This document shows, one piece after another, positions 44,020-52,305 of a stretch of DNA of 64,000 bases. The notes beneath the pieces are model-generated. The model saw only the letters and a program-made list of their open reading frames with translations. It was not told where the DNA came from and did not search any database. The translations under genes were made by a program, and so were the position numbers. Within the stretch, counting starts at the first letter, position 1, and each line of letters opens with the position of its first letter. This stretch comes from Natronorubrum sediminis (lineage in GTDB: Archaea > Halobacteriota > Halobacteria > Halobacteriales > Natrialbaceae): the NCBI RefSeq assembly GCF_900108095.1, contig NZ_FNWL01000002.1, positions 1,082,691 to 1,146,690 on the forward strand, read 5' to 3'.

Positions 44020-46158
44020 ATGCGAGCAATGAACAAGGGTGCGTTTGTGTGTTCCTGTGCTGGAACCTGTGATATCGACCTCGAGGAGGCGCGCGAACAG
44101 ATCGAGGACGTCGAGGTGGCGGCGAGTTCGCGCTTGCTCTGTCAGGACAAACTCGACGCGTTCGAGACGGTGATCGACGAGTACGAACTCGACGAGATGA
44201 CCGTCACGTGCCCGGAAGCGAAAGCCCAGGAGAAGATCACGGCGGCAGCCGAGAATCAAGGCCTCTACCCCGAATCCGTCCAGTTCGTCGATCAGCGTGA
44301 AGGGGCTGGCTGGGTGCACGACGAACAGACCGCGACGGCCAAAACGGCACGCCTCGTGAACGCGGCGCAGGCCGGCAGCCAGACGGAGTCGCTGCCGCGC
44401 TCGAGCATCCACCGAGCGGAGTACGACGTCGTCGTCGTGGGCGACCCGGATGCGGCCGCGGCGATCGCTGACTCCGCGGACGTGACCTTGCTCGCGAACG
44501 GCAAAGAGCTAGCCGGCACCGACGCGGACCTCGAGAACGTCGACGTAGAGCGGGGGCGCGTCGTCGACGTCGACGGCACGTACAGTGAGTTCGAGATCAC
44601 CGTCCGTGCTCGAGTGACGGACGACTGTATCTCCTGTATGAAGTGCGTCCACGAGGGGCCGGACGGAATGGTGACGCGGTACCCAGTCGACATCGATCCG
44701 GATGCACCGGTGGGCGAGTGGGTGAACGTTTGTCCGACGGACGCCATCGAGATGGGCGGCGTCGAGCGGACGTTCGAGTGCGACCAGGTGATCTATCCCG
44801 GCGGCGACGACGGCACCATCGGTGGGCAACGGGGCTTTCATACCACAGTCGACGCGGCGACGATCGACGAGGTCGAACGCTTACTCGGCGGGTTCGAAGT
44901 GCGGGACTTCCTCGACCTCGAGATGGACGTCTGTGCGTCGGGAACCGCCGGCGAGATGGGCTGTAACGAGTGTGTCGAGGCCTGTCCACACGGTGCAGTC
45001 GAGCGCGCGGCGATCGACGAGGTCGAGTTCCACCTCGATAGCTGCCAGAACTGCGGTGCCTGTACCAGCGCCTGCCCGACCGGGGCGACCAGCCTCGACG
45101 AACCGAGCAACGAGCGGATCGCCCGCGAGGTCGAAGCGCTGCTCTCTTCGGACGACGACGGCGGCTTCGTCAGCGGTCTCCTCGGGGGCTCGAGTGCGAG
45201 CATCGAGACACCGATCGTCGCGTTCGTCTGCTCGGAGCAAGCCGGCGACGCACTGCGTGAGTACGGCCGGATGGCGGCGGCGGGACGCGCAGATATCGAG
45301 TACCCGCCGATCCTCCCCGTCTCGGTCAACTGCGCCGACACGGTCGGCGAGGCGCACGTGCTCCACGCGCTGGCCGCCGGCGCGGACGGCGTGGCCATCG
45401 TCGGCTGTGGCGGCAGTTGTCTGCACTCCGGCCCGGACCCGAAAGCCGAACTCGTCGAGCGAGTAAACCAGGCCACGACGGATCTCGGCCTGGGCGAGCG
45501 CGTCTCGTTCTTCGCCCCCGATCCGACCGACCCGGACGCCTTCGTCGAGGAGGTCTCGGAGTTCGCCGAGGTCGAACTCGAGGCGTCGCCGGTTCCTGCC
45601 GGCGAGCACGAGGCGACGGGCCAGATCGACGCGGAGCGACCGAATCCCGACTTCGACAACCACGGCTGGGCGCTCGAGAGCGTCCGCGCGATCCTCGAGC
45701 ACGCGGAGCCACAGCAAGCGGTCATCCGCGGGCTGAAGGACTTCGGCATCGTCGAGGTCGGCGACGGCTGTACGCTCACGCCGACGTGTACGAACTACTG
45801 TCCGACCGACGCGCTTCGGCGGACGGACGACGGCCTCGAGTTCAACCACGAGCGCTGTGTCAACTGTGAACTCTGCGAGGAGGTCTGCGTCGAAGGCGTT
45901 ATCGAGGTCGAAGAGGGCCTCGACCTCTCGCTCCTGCCCGAAAATAGGGACGACGAGGTGGATCCCGCGTGGACTGAGGTCCACGAGGGGACCATGCAGG
46001 CGTGTGCGGGCTGTGGTCGGGAGTTCACGAGCGAGGCGACCGTCGCCGCGATCGAAGATCGAATCGGCGAGCGCGTCGCCGAACTCTCGCCGACGGCCGA
46101 CAGGAGCATTATCGAGTACTGTCCGGAGTGTCGAGCGAACTTGCTCCACGAGCGCTAA
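44020..46158 (+). CDS. HdrA/MvhD-like multi-cluster iron-sulfur protein without FAD motif
   Basis: The 712-residue protein starts like HdrA (GAFVCSCAGTCDID and REGAGWVHDE). Where the FAD fold GxGxxG is expected it has VVVVGDPDAAAA (137-148). Ferredoxin domains follow (C203/206/209/238, C315/318/322, C342/345/348/352). An MvhD/FlpD-type domain (398-515) has C404, C438, C463 and C467 for a 2Fe-2S centre. More clusters lie near 584-623, with a CxxC/CxxC pair at the end. Such proteins pass electrons between formate or hydrogen enzymes and disulfide or other acceptors. A downstream ATG at 44029 is equally possible. Confidence 0.8.
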   Translation: MRAMNKGAFVCSCAGTCDIDLEEAREQIEDVEVAASSRLLCQDKLDAFETVIDEYELDEMTVTCPEAKAQEKITAAAENQGLYPESVQFVDQREGAGWVHDEQTATAKTARLVNAAQAGSQTESLPRSSIHRAEYDVVVVGDPDAAAAIADSADVTLLANGKELAGTDADLENVDVERGRVVDVDGTYSEFEITVRARVTDDCISCMKCVHEGPDGMVTRYPVDIDPDAPVGEWVNVCPTDAIEMGGVERTFECDQVIYPGGDDGTIGGQRGFHTTVDAATIDEVERLLGGFEVRDFLDLEMDVCASGTAGEMGCNECVEACPHGAVERAAIDEVEFHLDSCQNCGACTSACPTGATSLDEPSNERIAREVEALLSSDDDGGFVSGLLGGSSASIETPIVAFVCSEQAGDALREYGRMAAAGRADIEYPPILPVSVNCADTVGEAHVLHALAAGADGVAIVGCGGSCLHSGPDPKAELVERVNQATTDLGLGERVSFFAPDPTDPDAFVEEVSEFAEVELEASPVPAGEHEATGQIDAERPNPDFDNHGWALESVRAILEHAEPQQAVIRGLKDFGIVEVGDGCTLTPTCTNYCPTDALRRTDDGLEFNHERCVNCELCEEVCVEGVIEVEEGLDLSLLPENRDDEVDPAWTEVHEGTMQACAGCGREFTSEATVAAIEDRIGERVAELSPTADRSIIEYCPECRANLLHER

Positions 46159-46279
46159 ACCAGCGACGACGCGAAAACCGAGATCGGCGTCGTATTCTGA
46201 CTCTGATTCGCCCCCAATTACGAGGAGAGTCACGTCCGTCTGTGTGACAGTTGTGATTGGGACAAATCAAAGAGCTCTC

Positions 46280-47044
46280 TCAGTCCCCGCCCACGACTTC
46301 TTCGTCGGATTCGATTTCGAACGTTCCCTGCCCACCGATCTCGAGGTCGGCTTCCTCGTTGGTAACGGTAATCGTGGCAGTCGCCGTCTCCGTCACGGTC
46401 AAGTCTCCCTGCTCTGGGACGACGACCTCGAGAGTAGCCTCTAGCTCACGGACGGTCGTCTCGCCATCTTCCGGCGCTTCGAAGTCGGTCAGATCGATTT
46501 CGGAGTGGTCGGCGACGGAGACCGGCTGTGATTCGCCGAACACGTCCTCCCACGTGAAGGCCTCGGACCCGGTCGTTCCCTCGACCTGCTCAGTTCCGGC
46601 CGCTACCTCTTCGGACTCGGTCGTTTCGGTTGGCTCCTCGCCGCCGGTCCAGTCACCACCGTCTCCACCGTCCGTGCCCGCGAGGAGAATAGCGAAATCC
46701 AGTTCGCGGTCGTCGTCAAATCCGGACCACTCGACGATCAAGCGATTGTCGTCGTCCTCGAGTTCTTCGCTGTCTTCGATTTCGTCGGGGTCACCGAACG
46801 TAACCGCGTCGACGGTACCGTCTTCAGTCGTGATTTCTGCCGAGTTAGCGATCCACTCCTCAGGGTTGTCGACGGCGAGCGCTGGCTGGCTACCCCACCA
46901 CAGATAGCCTAGTCCTGCACCGCTTACACCGGCGGCGACTGCGGCACCTTTTCCGAAGTTGCGACGGGTGAGCATCGATTCGCCCGACGATTCGGCTTCG
47001 CTTGCTGACTGTGCGTTCGAACTGGGTGTGGAATCGAATTCCAT
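46280..47044 (-). CDS. Tat-exported acidic protein, unknown
   Basis: The 254-residue protein has a twin-arginine signal in LTRRNFGKGAAVAAG at about 25-40, after an unusual 24-residue acidic leader. A hydrophobic stretch through LGYLWWGSQPALA follows, and the rest is a very acidic beta-rich domain. There is no lipobox cysteine, so it is secreted or held by the signal. I recognise no function. A TATA-like element lies about 30 bp upstream. Confidence 0.75.
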   Translation of the reverse strand: MEFDSTPSSNAQSASEAESSGESMLTRRNFGKGAAVAAGVSGAGLGYLWWGSQPALAVDNPEEWIANSAEITTEDGTVDAVTFGDPDEIEDSEELEDDDNRLIVEWSGFDDDRELDFAILLAGTDGGDGGDWTGGEEPTETTESEEVAAGTEQVEGTTGSEAFTWEDVFGESQPVSVADHSEIDLTDFEAPEDGETTVRELEATLEVVVPEQGDLTVTETATATITVTNEEADLEIGGQGTFEIESDEEVVGGD

Positions 47045-47532
47045 GATGAACGACCCGACAGGGAATGATAAAGTTATATTTCTACAGGATGAAATAAAGG
47101 GTTGGCTACTTCAGTTGTTCATCGACGAACACGGAGGATATGACTCACTGAAATGGAGTACGGTCCGCGAACGTCGGGGTCGATATCCACTCCAGAAGCG
47201 ATTACCCTCACTCGCCTGAGGACAACTGCCGCGAGACGCAGCGAGCACCGATTTCGATCAGCGCCGTCGTTCGCGACTCCCGCTTTTCGGGTCGACGGTT
47301 TCAGCCGGTGCAATCGATGGTTCAGCGGGCGGACAGGCGAAAGGAATTTGCCACGATCGGGGTCGAATCGGACGTATCGTTCGAGTTTCTCGCGGTCGTC
47401 GCTCGAAGGCGCTACACCCGCGCTACGCAAATTATGTTAGCCCTACAACAATACTCGCGAGCGAAACGACGAGCGTAACTCGAGTTGCCTCGAGCCAGCG
47501 TGTCCCGATCACCCACTCGACCCAGTCGGGTT
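47045..47532. other. 488-bp intergenic region, no gene seen
   Basis: Short frames on both strands here are basic or mixed in composition and unlike haloarchaeal proteins, so I reject them. The left part (47065-47095) is AT-rich and includes AAGTTATATT at 47071-47080, the probable minus-strand promoter of the Tat protein gene. The rest shows no repeats or RNA genes. Confidence 0.5.
47071..47080 (-). promoter_or_regulatory. TATA-like box of the Tat protein gene
   Basis: On the minus strand AATATAACTT lies 27-36 nt upstream of the ATG at 47044, the normal haloarchaeal position. Confidence 0.5.
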
Positions 47533-49020
47533 TCAGTACTTGTGCTCGCTCGAGGGGAGACCGAGGCTCTCGTAAAATTTCAGATCGATGTGGTTGCGCT
47601 CGGCGAGCCACCCCTCGAACGTGGAACGATCTTCCGGATAGGACTCGTAGTGGTGTTCGTACGCGGAGACGTAGTTGCGCGTCTTCCGCACGGTGCGGAC
47701 GGCCTCGAGTAGTTCGCCCGTGCTCACGTCGAGTGCGTCGAAGGTGTTCTTGCGGTACTCCGAAACAAAGTTTCTGAGGACGCCGGTTCCCACGAGAAGT
47801 TTGCTCTTGAGACTATCAACTTCCGTCGAGGTGCCGACGATCTCTCGGAGTTCTTTTTCGGGAAGCAACGCAGTGAGCGCCCGAAGGAGGTTTACCTCGA
47901 TGGAACTCGCGGCGACGTTGTAGGCGTCCCACGATGCGAGTTTCGCGGCTTCACCGTGCTCGCGGAACAGCCAGCGGTTGTGCTCCCAGAGTCCGGCTTC
48001 GGAGACGTCTCCGTCTTCGACAGCCTCGGCGGCGGCACGTCCGGCGGAGTAGCCGGAGTACGCTGCTCCACGAATACCTTTGCCCGTTATCGGGTGTGTC
48101 GTTCCCGCCGCACCGCCCGCAGCCAAGTAGCCAGGGGCGACCATCGAATCTAGGGGCCGACGGAGCGCAATCGCTGCGCCGAGTTTGTTCGTTTTGCCGA
48201 ACCGCTCAGCGACTGTTGCACCCTGGTACTCGGGACGGTTCTCGATGTCGCGGCGCAAGCGGTCGGCGAGCGGAATCGGGCTCTTGTTCATCTGGAACCC
48301 TAATCCGACGTTGATTTGCGTCGGCGTCCGGGGGAAGTACCAGATGTAACCCATCTCTTCTAAGGGCTTCCCGACGATGGCGTTGTGATACTCGACTGGC
48401 TGTTCGGTCTCGATGATCTCGCGGTAGGCCGACCCGAAGTGGGTGTAGTGTGGGACCTCGAACGTCGGCTCACCGGGCGTGTCGAGTCCGTCGAAATCGA
48501 CCATGTCCTGGAGGATCGACTGCGCGCCTGCGGTGTCGATCAAGACGTCACACTCGTAGGTCACCGGCTCGCCGTCGCGAATCGCCTTGACGCCGGTGAC
48601 GCGACCGTTCTGGGTCACTTCGTTGACCACCGTGTCGTAGTGTTGCTCCACGCCTCGGTCGGCGGCCTGCTCGAGGAGTCGCTGCCCGAACTCGTAGCGG
48701 TCGACGACGTTACTGCCCGTCTCGTAGGGCAAGACTTTCCGCACGCCGAGTTCCTCGTCCCAGTACTCGATCTGATCGATGTTGTTGTCGACGAGGACTG
48801 ACTCGTCGTCAGCGATAGCGGCCATGTCGATCGGCCCCGGGTAGTGGCCTGGATCTCGAGGACTCTTGATCGCGTCGCCACAGGCGATGAACCCGCCTTG
48901 TTCGCGGGGTTTGCGTTCTAGTTGAACGACGTCGATCCCTTCGACCGCCGCTGTGGCCGCCGCAAAACAGCCCGCTATCCCGCCCCCGACAACGATCACG
49001 TCATACTGGTTTCGCACCAT
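47533..49020 (-). CDS. geranylgeranyl reductase family flavoprotein, divergent member
   Basis: The 495-residue FAD protein has GGGIAG (12-17), then the family-like GGFIACGDA and, in the second half, AAGGAAGTTHPITGKGIRGA, the FAD-phosphate contact. It resembles geranylgeranyl reductases and FixC-type quinone-linked flavoproteins, but is clearly different from the 409-residue member at 4074-5303 and is longer. It may act on respiratory quinone side chains or another isoprenoid, or pass electrons within this redox region. The ATG at 49020 gives the dinucleotide fold at the N-terminus. Confidence 0.8.
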   Translation of the reverse strand: MVRNQYDVIVVGGGIAGCFAAATAAVEGIDVVQLERKPREQGGFIACGDAIKSPRDPGHYPGPIDMAAIADDESVLVDNNIDQIEYWDEELGVRKVLPYETGSNVVDRYEFGQRLLEQAADRGVEQHYDTVVNEVTQNGRVTGVKAIRDGEPVTYECDVLIDTAGAQSILQDMVDFDGLDTPGEPTFEVPHYTHFGSAYREIIETEQPVEYHNAIVGKPLEEMGYIWYFPRTPTQINVGLGFQMNKSPIPLADRLRRDIENRPEYQGATVAERFGKTNKLGAAIALRRPLDSMVAPGYLAAGGAAGTTHPITGKGIRGAAYSGYSAGRAAAEAVEDGDVSEAGLWEHNRWLFREHGEAAKLASWDAYNVAASSIEVNLLRALTALLPEKELREIVGTSTEVDSLKSKLLVGTGVLRNFVSEYRKNTFDALDVSTGELLEAVRTVRKTRNYVSAYEHHYESYPEDRSTFEGWLAERNHIDLKFYESLGLPSSEHKY

Positions 49021-49148
49021 TTGGTACTGTTCGTGTCTTCGGAAAAGCGGAACGTAACTCTTGCTTTTGCGATAGTGGTGTGAGTGAGCACGCAACCCAA
49101 CGGTGAACTGGTACGGTCTCTCCTTCGAACGCGACGCGAGTTCACGGG

Positions 49149-49337
49149 TTACTTGTCCTCGAGTTCCTCGACGCGGCGCTCGAGCGCCGAGATTCGCCGC
49201 TCGTAGCCCCGTTTCGCGTCCAGGAAGTTGTAGACGGCGACGACGATCAGCAACGGAACCGCCAGGTAGATGAGTGCCATGCCGAGCAAGACCAGAAGTT
49301 CCGGCCCGCCGGGAATGGGAACGACCAGTGGGTGCAT
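49149..49337 (-). CDS. small single-pass membrane protein with coiled coil
   Basis: The 62-residue protein has one hydrophobic helix (about 14-40) and a C-terminal Glu/Arg/Leu heptad region (RRISALERRVEELED) likely to dimerise in the cytoplasm. Such small haloarchaeal proteins often pair with larger membrane complexes. Its neighbours are the AOR-like operon upstream and the flavoprotein gene downstream, all on the minus strand. Function unknown. Confidence 0.7.
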   Translation of the reverse strand: MHPLVVPIPGGPELLVLLGMALIYLAVPLLIVVAVYNFLDAKRGYERRISALERRVEELEDK

Positions 49338-49396
49338 ACGAAATCGTAGCCGACCAAGAAATATAGATTCTTTGACTAGTCGCGCAGTGACAGGGG

Positions 49397-50323
49397 TTAT
49401 TCGGCGTGTTCGATCTCCCAGTCAGCGTTCTCGGCGGCCGTCTCGAGCGGGACGAACTCCCAGTCGGCGGCCTCCGCGATCCACTCGTCGCCGGCCGTGC
49501 CGACGAGGACCATTCGCTCCGCGTAGAACATCGACTCGGGGGTGATATCGACGAGTCGCTGATCCGGGCCGTTCTCCGAGCCGCCGAAGAAGTCCAGTTC
49601 GATAGTGTGATCGCGCTGGAACTTCCGGATCGCCGGGGTAGAGACCTTGCCGACGATGCCGATCCAGTCGGACCAACTGCGGGCGTCGGCGATACAAAAG
49701 CGCGGGTCCTCGAGTCGGTTGATCGCCTCGTAGGTCATCGCGAGCGTCATGTCGTCCGCCTCGGTCTCCTCGCCGTGATTCGTCGTTCGCTGTGAGGACT
49801 CACTCGAGTCCGTCGCCGTCGGCTCGTCCGCGTTCGCACTCGAGGATGTACTACTCGAGGAGGAGGGGGAGCCACCGCCGGACCCACCTTTGGATTCTGG
49901 AACGCCGACTGGTCCAGACGGCCCGCCGGGGACTTTCGGCGTCCTGGGAGCTGCGGACTCGTCGTCGCCCGAATCGTCAGCGTCGACAGCAGAATCGGAC
50001 CCGTCGGCGTCGACGGCCGAATCCGAATCGTCGGGATCGTGAACGTCCGCGCTCGCTTCGGCGCTTGCTGGTGAATCGCCACTCGCCACCCCGACTTCGT
50101 CGCTGGCTGGGATCTCGTCACCGTCCGGCGCTTTCGGTACCTCGCTCGAGTCCCCATCGCCAGCGTCGGTCGCCGACGACTCGGCGCTGGTCCAGCGTGG
50201 CTCCGGTTCGTCCTCCGGGTCGCCTTCGCCACGCCAGAGCCAGTCGCCGTAGTTGGCGTCGCTTTCTTGGTCGTCTGCCGAGTCGTCGACTGTCATCTCG
50301 TCGAGGTCGATGCTGTCGGTCAT
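49397..50323 (-). CDS. acidic haloarchaeal protein with conserved C-terminal domain, AOR partner
   Basis: The 308-residue protein has a long disordered Asp/Ser/Pro-rich N-terminal half. It is followed by a folded domain of about 110 residues starting at DDMTLAMTYEA and containing DARSWSDWIGIVG and ERMVLVGTAGDEW. A similar domain is found in other haloarchaeal proteins of unknown role. The start overlaps the stop of the AOR-like gene (ATGA), so the two are translationally coupled and the product is a likely partner or maturation factor of that enzyme. Confidence 0.75.
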   Translation of the reverse strand: MTDSIDLDEMTVDDSADDQESDANYGDWLWRGEGDPEDEPEPRWTSAESSATDAGDGDSSEVPKAPDGDEIPASDEVGVASGDSPASAEASADVHDPDDSDSAVDADGSDSAVDADDSGDDESAAPRTPKVPGGPSGPVGVPESKGGSGGGSPSSSSSTSSSANADEPTATDSSESSQRTTNHGEETEADDMTLAMTYEAINRLEDPRFCIADARSWSDWIGIVGKVSTPAIRKFQRDHTIELDFFGGSENGPDQRLVDITPESMFYAERMVLVGTAGDEWIAEAADWEFVPLETAAENADWEIEHAE

Positions 50324-52119
50324 TGTCGAGTACCTCCGTCTTGGGGTTGTGAATCTGCCGCGCTGGGAATCGGCGTCGCCTCGTCGGGAACGTCCGCAAG
50401 GCCCAGTCTGCGAAGTAAATCTCGCGTCGGGCGACCCTGGTGGTCCCACTCGCGCTGTGCGTAGTAGTGATCGAGTAGCGCGTCGAACGACGGGCGGTCG
50501 ACGGCCGAGTCCGTACTCGAGTCGTCCGCGAACGGTTCCGTCAATGGCGACGGGAGTTCGTCGTCCCCTCGCGTGAAGCCCTCGCGGACGTTGAACAGTC
50601 GGACAAGCGTCCAGACGCGTTCACCGACCTGCGTGAGCTCCTCTGGCTCGAGGTCGTACCCAACGGCCTCGAGCCACTCCGCGCCGTCGTCGACGCGCAA
50701 CACGTCCTCGAGGAAGTCGTCCGCGATCAGACTCCAGAGGAGCGCCCGGTGGTTTTGCTCGGCGACGACTGCGGTTGCACGGTCTCGGACGCTTCGTTGG
50801 GAACCGGAGACCGGTTCGATTTCGACCGGGCGGGCGCGTCGGTGACAGCCGCCGCGGTCGCTCGTCGCGTACGCGAGCGCCATCGTCTCCGCGCTGCGCG
50901 GGTCGTACGAAGAGAGTTCCATCCCTTTCACGGTCGGGATCAAGTCGTCGCCGCCGAATCGCTCCACCGCACCGTCGACACCTTCCGCGAGGGCGTCACC
51001 GAGTGGAGTCGAGCGATGGGCGATCTCCTCGATGAGTTCGCGGGCGGCGTGCTCGTCGCCGAAGGAGAGGTCGCGTTCGATTAGCCCCTCCTCGCTGGCA
51101 CGGACCGCCCACGCGACCGCGTTGCCTGCGGTGATCACGTCGAGGGCGAGATGATCGCAGATCGCGCCGAGGGTCGCGACGGCGTCGAAATCGTCGATTC
51201 CGAGCCCCGCGCCGAGGACGATCGGTGTCGCCCCGCGGGGGACGCTCTCGCCTTCCTCGCTGTCGACGCGGAAGCCGCCCGGCACGGCGTCGTCCGGCCG
51301 CTCGCGCCCGGTCGATGCCTCGCGTGCTCGTTCGATACCGATGGCGTCCGCTCCCTCGAAGCTCCCCTCCTGCCAGCCTCGAGTCGGGAGCACGCCCACT
51401 TCGTTGGCGAAGTCGACCGTCTCGAGCGTGTCGCTCGCCGCGAGCCACTGTCCGGCGTCGCTCTCGGCGAACGCGTCGTCGTATTGGTTTCGCAGCGCGT
51501 CTAAGCCGTCGGGCGCGTCGTCGTGGGCGACCACGGCTTTCAGGTTCTTCGAGCCCATAACGGTGCCCGCGCCGCCACGGCCCGCGTGGTGGTCGCCCCC
51601 GTCAGATGCGATCGTTGCGTACTGAACGCCCTGTTCTCCCGCGGGTCCGATGCACGCGAGCGCACCGTCCGGAAACTGCGCGTCCGTTTCAGCGGCGTCG
51701 AGTCCCCACACGTCCGCTGCGGGTTCGAGCGTCGCGTCGCCGTCGGCGACCGATAAGACGACTGGCTCGTCGGCCTCGCCGGTGACGAGAATTCCGAGGT
51801 GGTTCTCGAGCGACCCGGCGAGACGGCCCGGGAACGTGCCGCCGCCGTAGGAGTCCAGAAAGGCCCCCGTCAGCGGCGATTTCGTGATCGCCGCGTACCG
51901 CTGTTCGCCCGGCGTGAATCCGGTCAGCGGGCCGAGCATGAACAACAAGACGTTCTCCGGACCGGCTGGATCGGTCCCCGCCTCGAGTTCCTCGTAGAGG
52001 TATCGCGCACCGATTCCTTTGCCCCCGACGTACTCCTCGAGCCATCGCTCGGGAATCGCGTCGCTGCTCACGCGTGGTGCCGAGAGATCGACTCGCAGGA
52101 TTCTATCTGGCCGGGGCAT
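50320..52119 (-). CDS. aldehyde ferredoxin oxidoreductase homologue lacking the Fe4S4 cysteines
   Basis: The 599-residue protein has the family fold: EQRYAAITKSPLTG, HHAGRGGAGTVMGSKNLKA, the pterin-contact D-x-x-x-L-D at 322-327, and an MELSSYDPRS region with RGGCH (H426). The usual C-x2-C-x3-C segment is replaced by DDAVPGGFRV (about 276-285), and the fourth ligand region D-x-x-G-L-C reads NHRALLW. Only three cysteines occur in the whole protein. A tungstopterin site may persist without its electron-relay cluster. The ATG at 52119 is chosen over a GTG one codon upstream. Confidence 0.85.
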   Translation of the reverse strand: MPRPDRILRVDLSAPRVSSDAIPERWLEEYVGGKGIGARYLYEELEAGTDPAGPENVLLFMLGPLTGFTPGEQRYAAITKSPLTGAFLDSYGGGTFPGRLAGSLENHLGILVTGEADEPVVLSVADGDATLEPAADVWGLDAAETDAQFPDGALACIGPAGEQGVQYATIASDGGDHHAGRGGAGTVMGSKNLKAVVAHDDAPDGLDALRNQYDDAFAESDAGQWLAASDTLETVDFANEVGVLPTRGWQEGSFEGADAIGIERAREASTGRERPDDAVPGGFRVDSEEGESVPRGATPIVLGAGLGIDDFDAVATLGAICDHLALDVITAGNAVAWAVRASEEGLIERDLSFGDEHAARELIEEIAHRSTPLGDALAEGVDGAVERFGGDDLIPTVKGMELSSYDPRSAETMALAYATSDRGGCHRRARPVEIEPVSGSQRSVRDRATAVVAEQNHRALLWSLIADDFLEDVLRVDDGAEWLEAVGYDLEPEELTQVGERVWTLVRLFNVREGFTRGDDELPSPLTEPFADDSSTDSAVDRPSFDALLDHYYAQREWDHQGRPTRDLLRRLGLADVPDEATPIPSAADSQPQDGGTRQ

Positions 52120-52141
52120 CACACGATGTTGGCGGTGTAGC

Positions 52142-52151
52142 TAAATTAAAT
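52142..52151 (-). promoter_or_regulatory. TATA-like box of the AOR-like operon
   Basis: On the minus strand ATTTAATTTA lies 23-32 nt before the ATG at 52119. Directly next to it, two TGTCAC copies at 52151-52156 and 52159-52164 form a short direct repeat in the upstream element position. Confidence 0.5.
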
Positions 52152-52275
52152 GTCACGGTGTCACAGACGAGTGACTAAAAGTCTACAAAAGATAGGCGAG
52201 ATTGTATGGAACTATAATCAAAATAAGCGCCATCATTAGTTGAGTAACCAATAGTAGTAGATCCCATCCGATGTC

Positions 52276-52288
52276 TTTATACTATATA
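52276..52288 (+). promoter_or_regulatory. TATA-like box of the formate dehydrogenase-like operon
   Basis: TTTATACTATATA is centred about 25 nt before the ATG at 52306, so the transcript should be leaderless. The surrounding 100 bp are distinctly AT-rich. Confidence 0.55.
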
Positions 52289-52305
52289 CACATGTATGAG
52301 TTCCT

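Noticed and set aside
46959-47219. Possible plus-strand protein overlapping the Tat protein start
   Set aside because: It overlaps the start and the promoter of a well-supported minus-strand gene and has no similarity to known families.
47119-47430. Possible 103-residue minus-strand protein in the gap before the flavoprotein gene
   Set aside because: It is basic and Arg-rich, unlike haloarchaeal proteins, with no motif or promoter.
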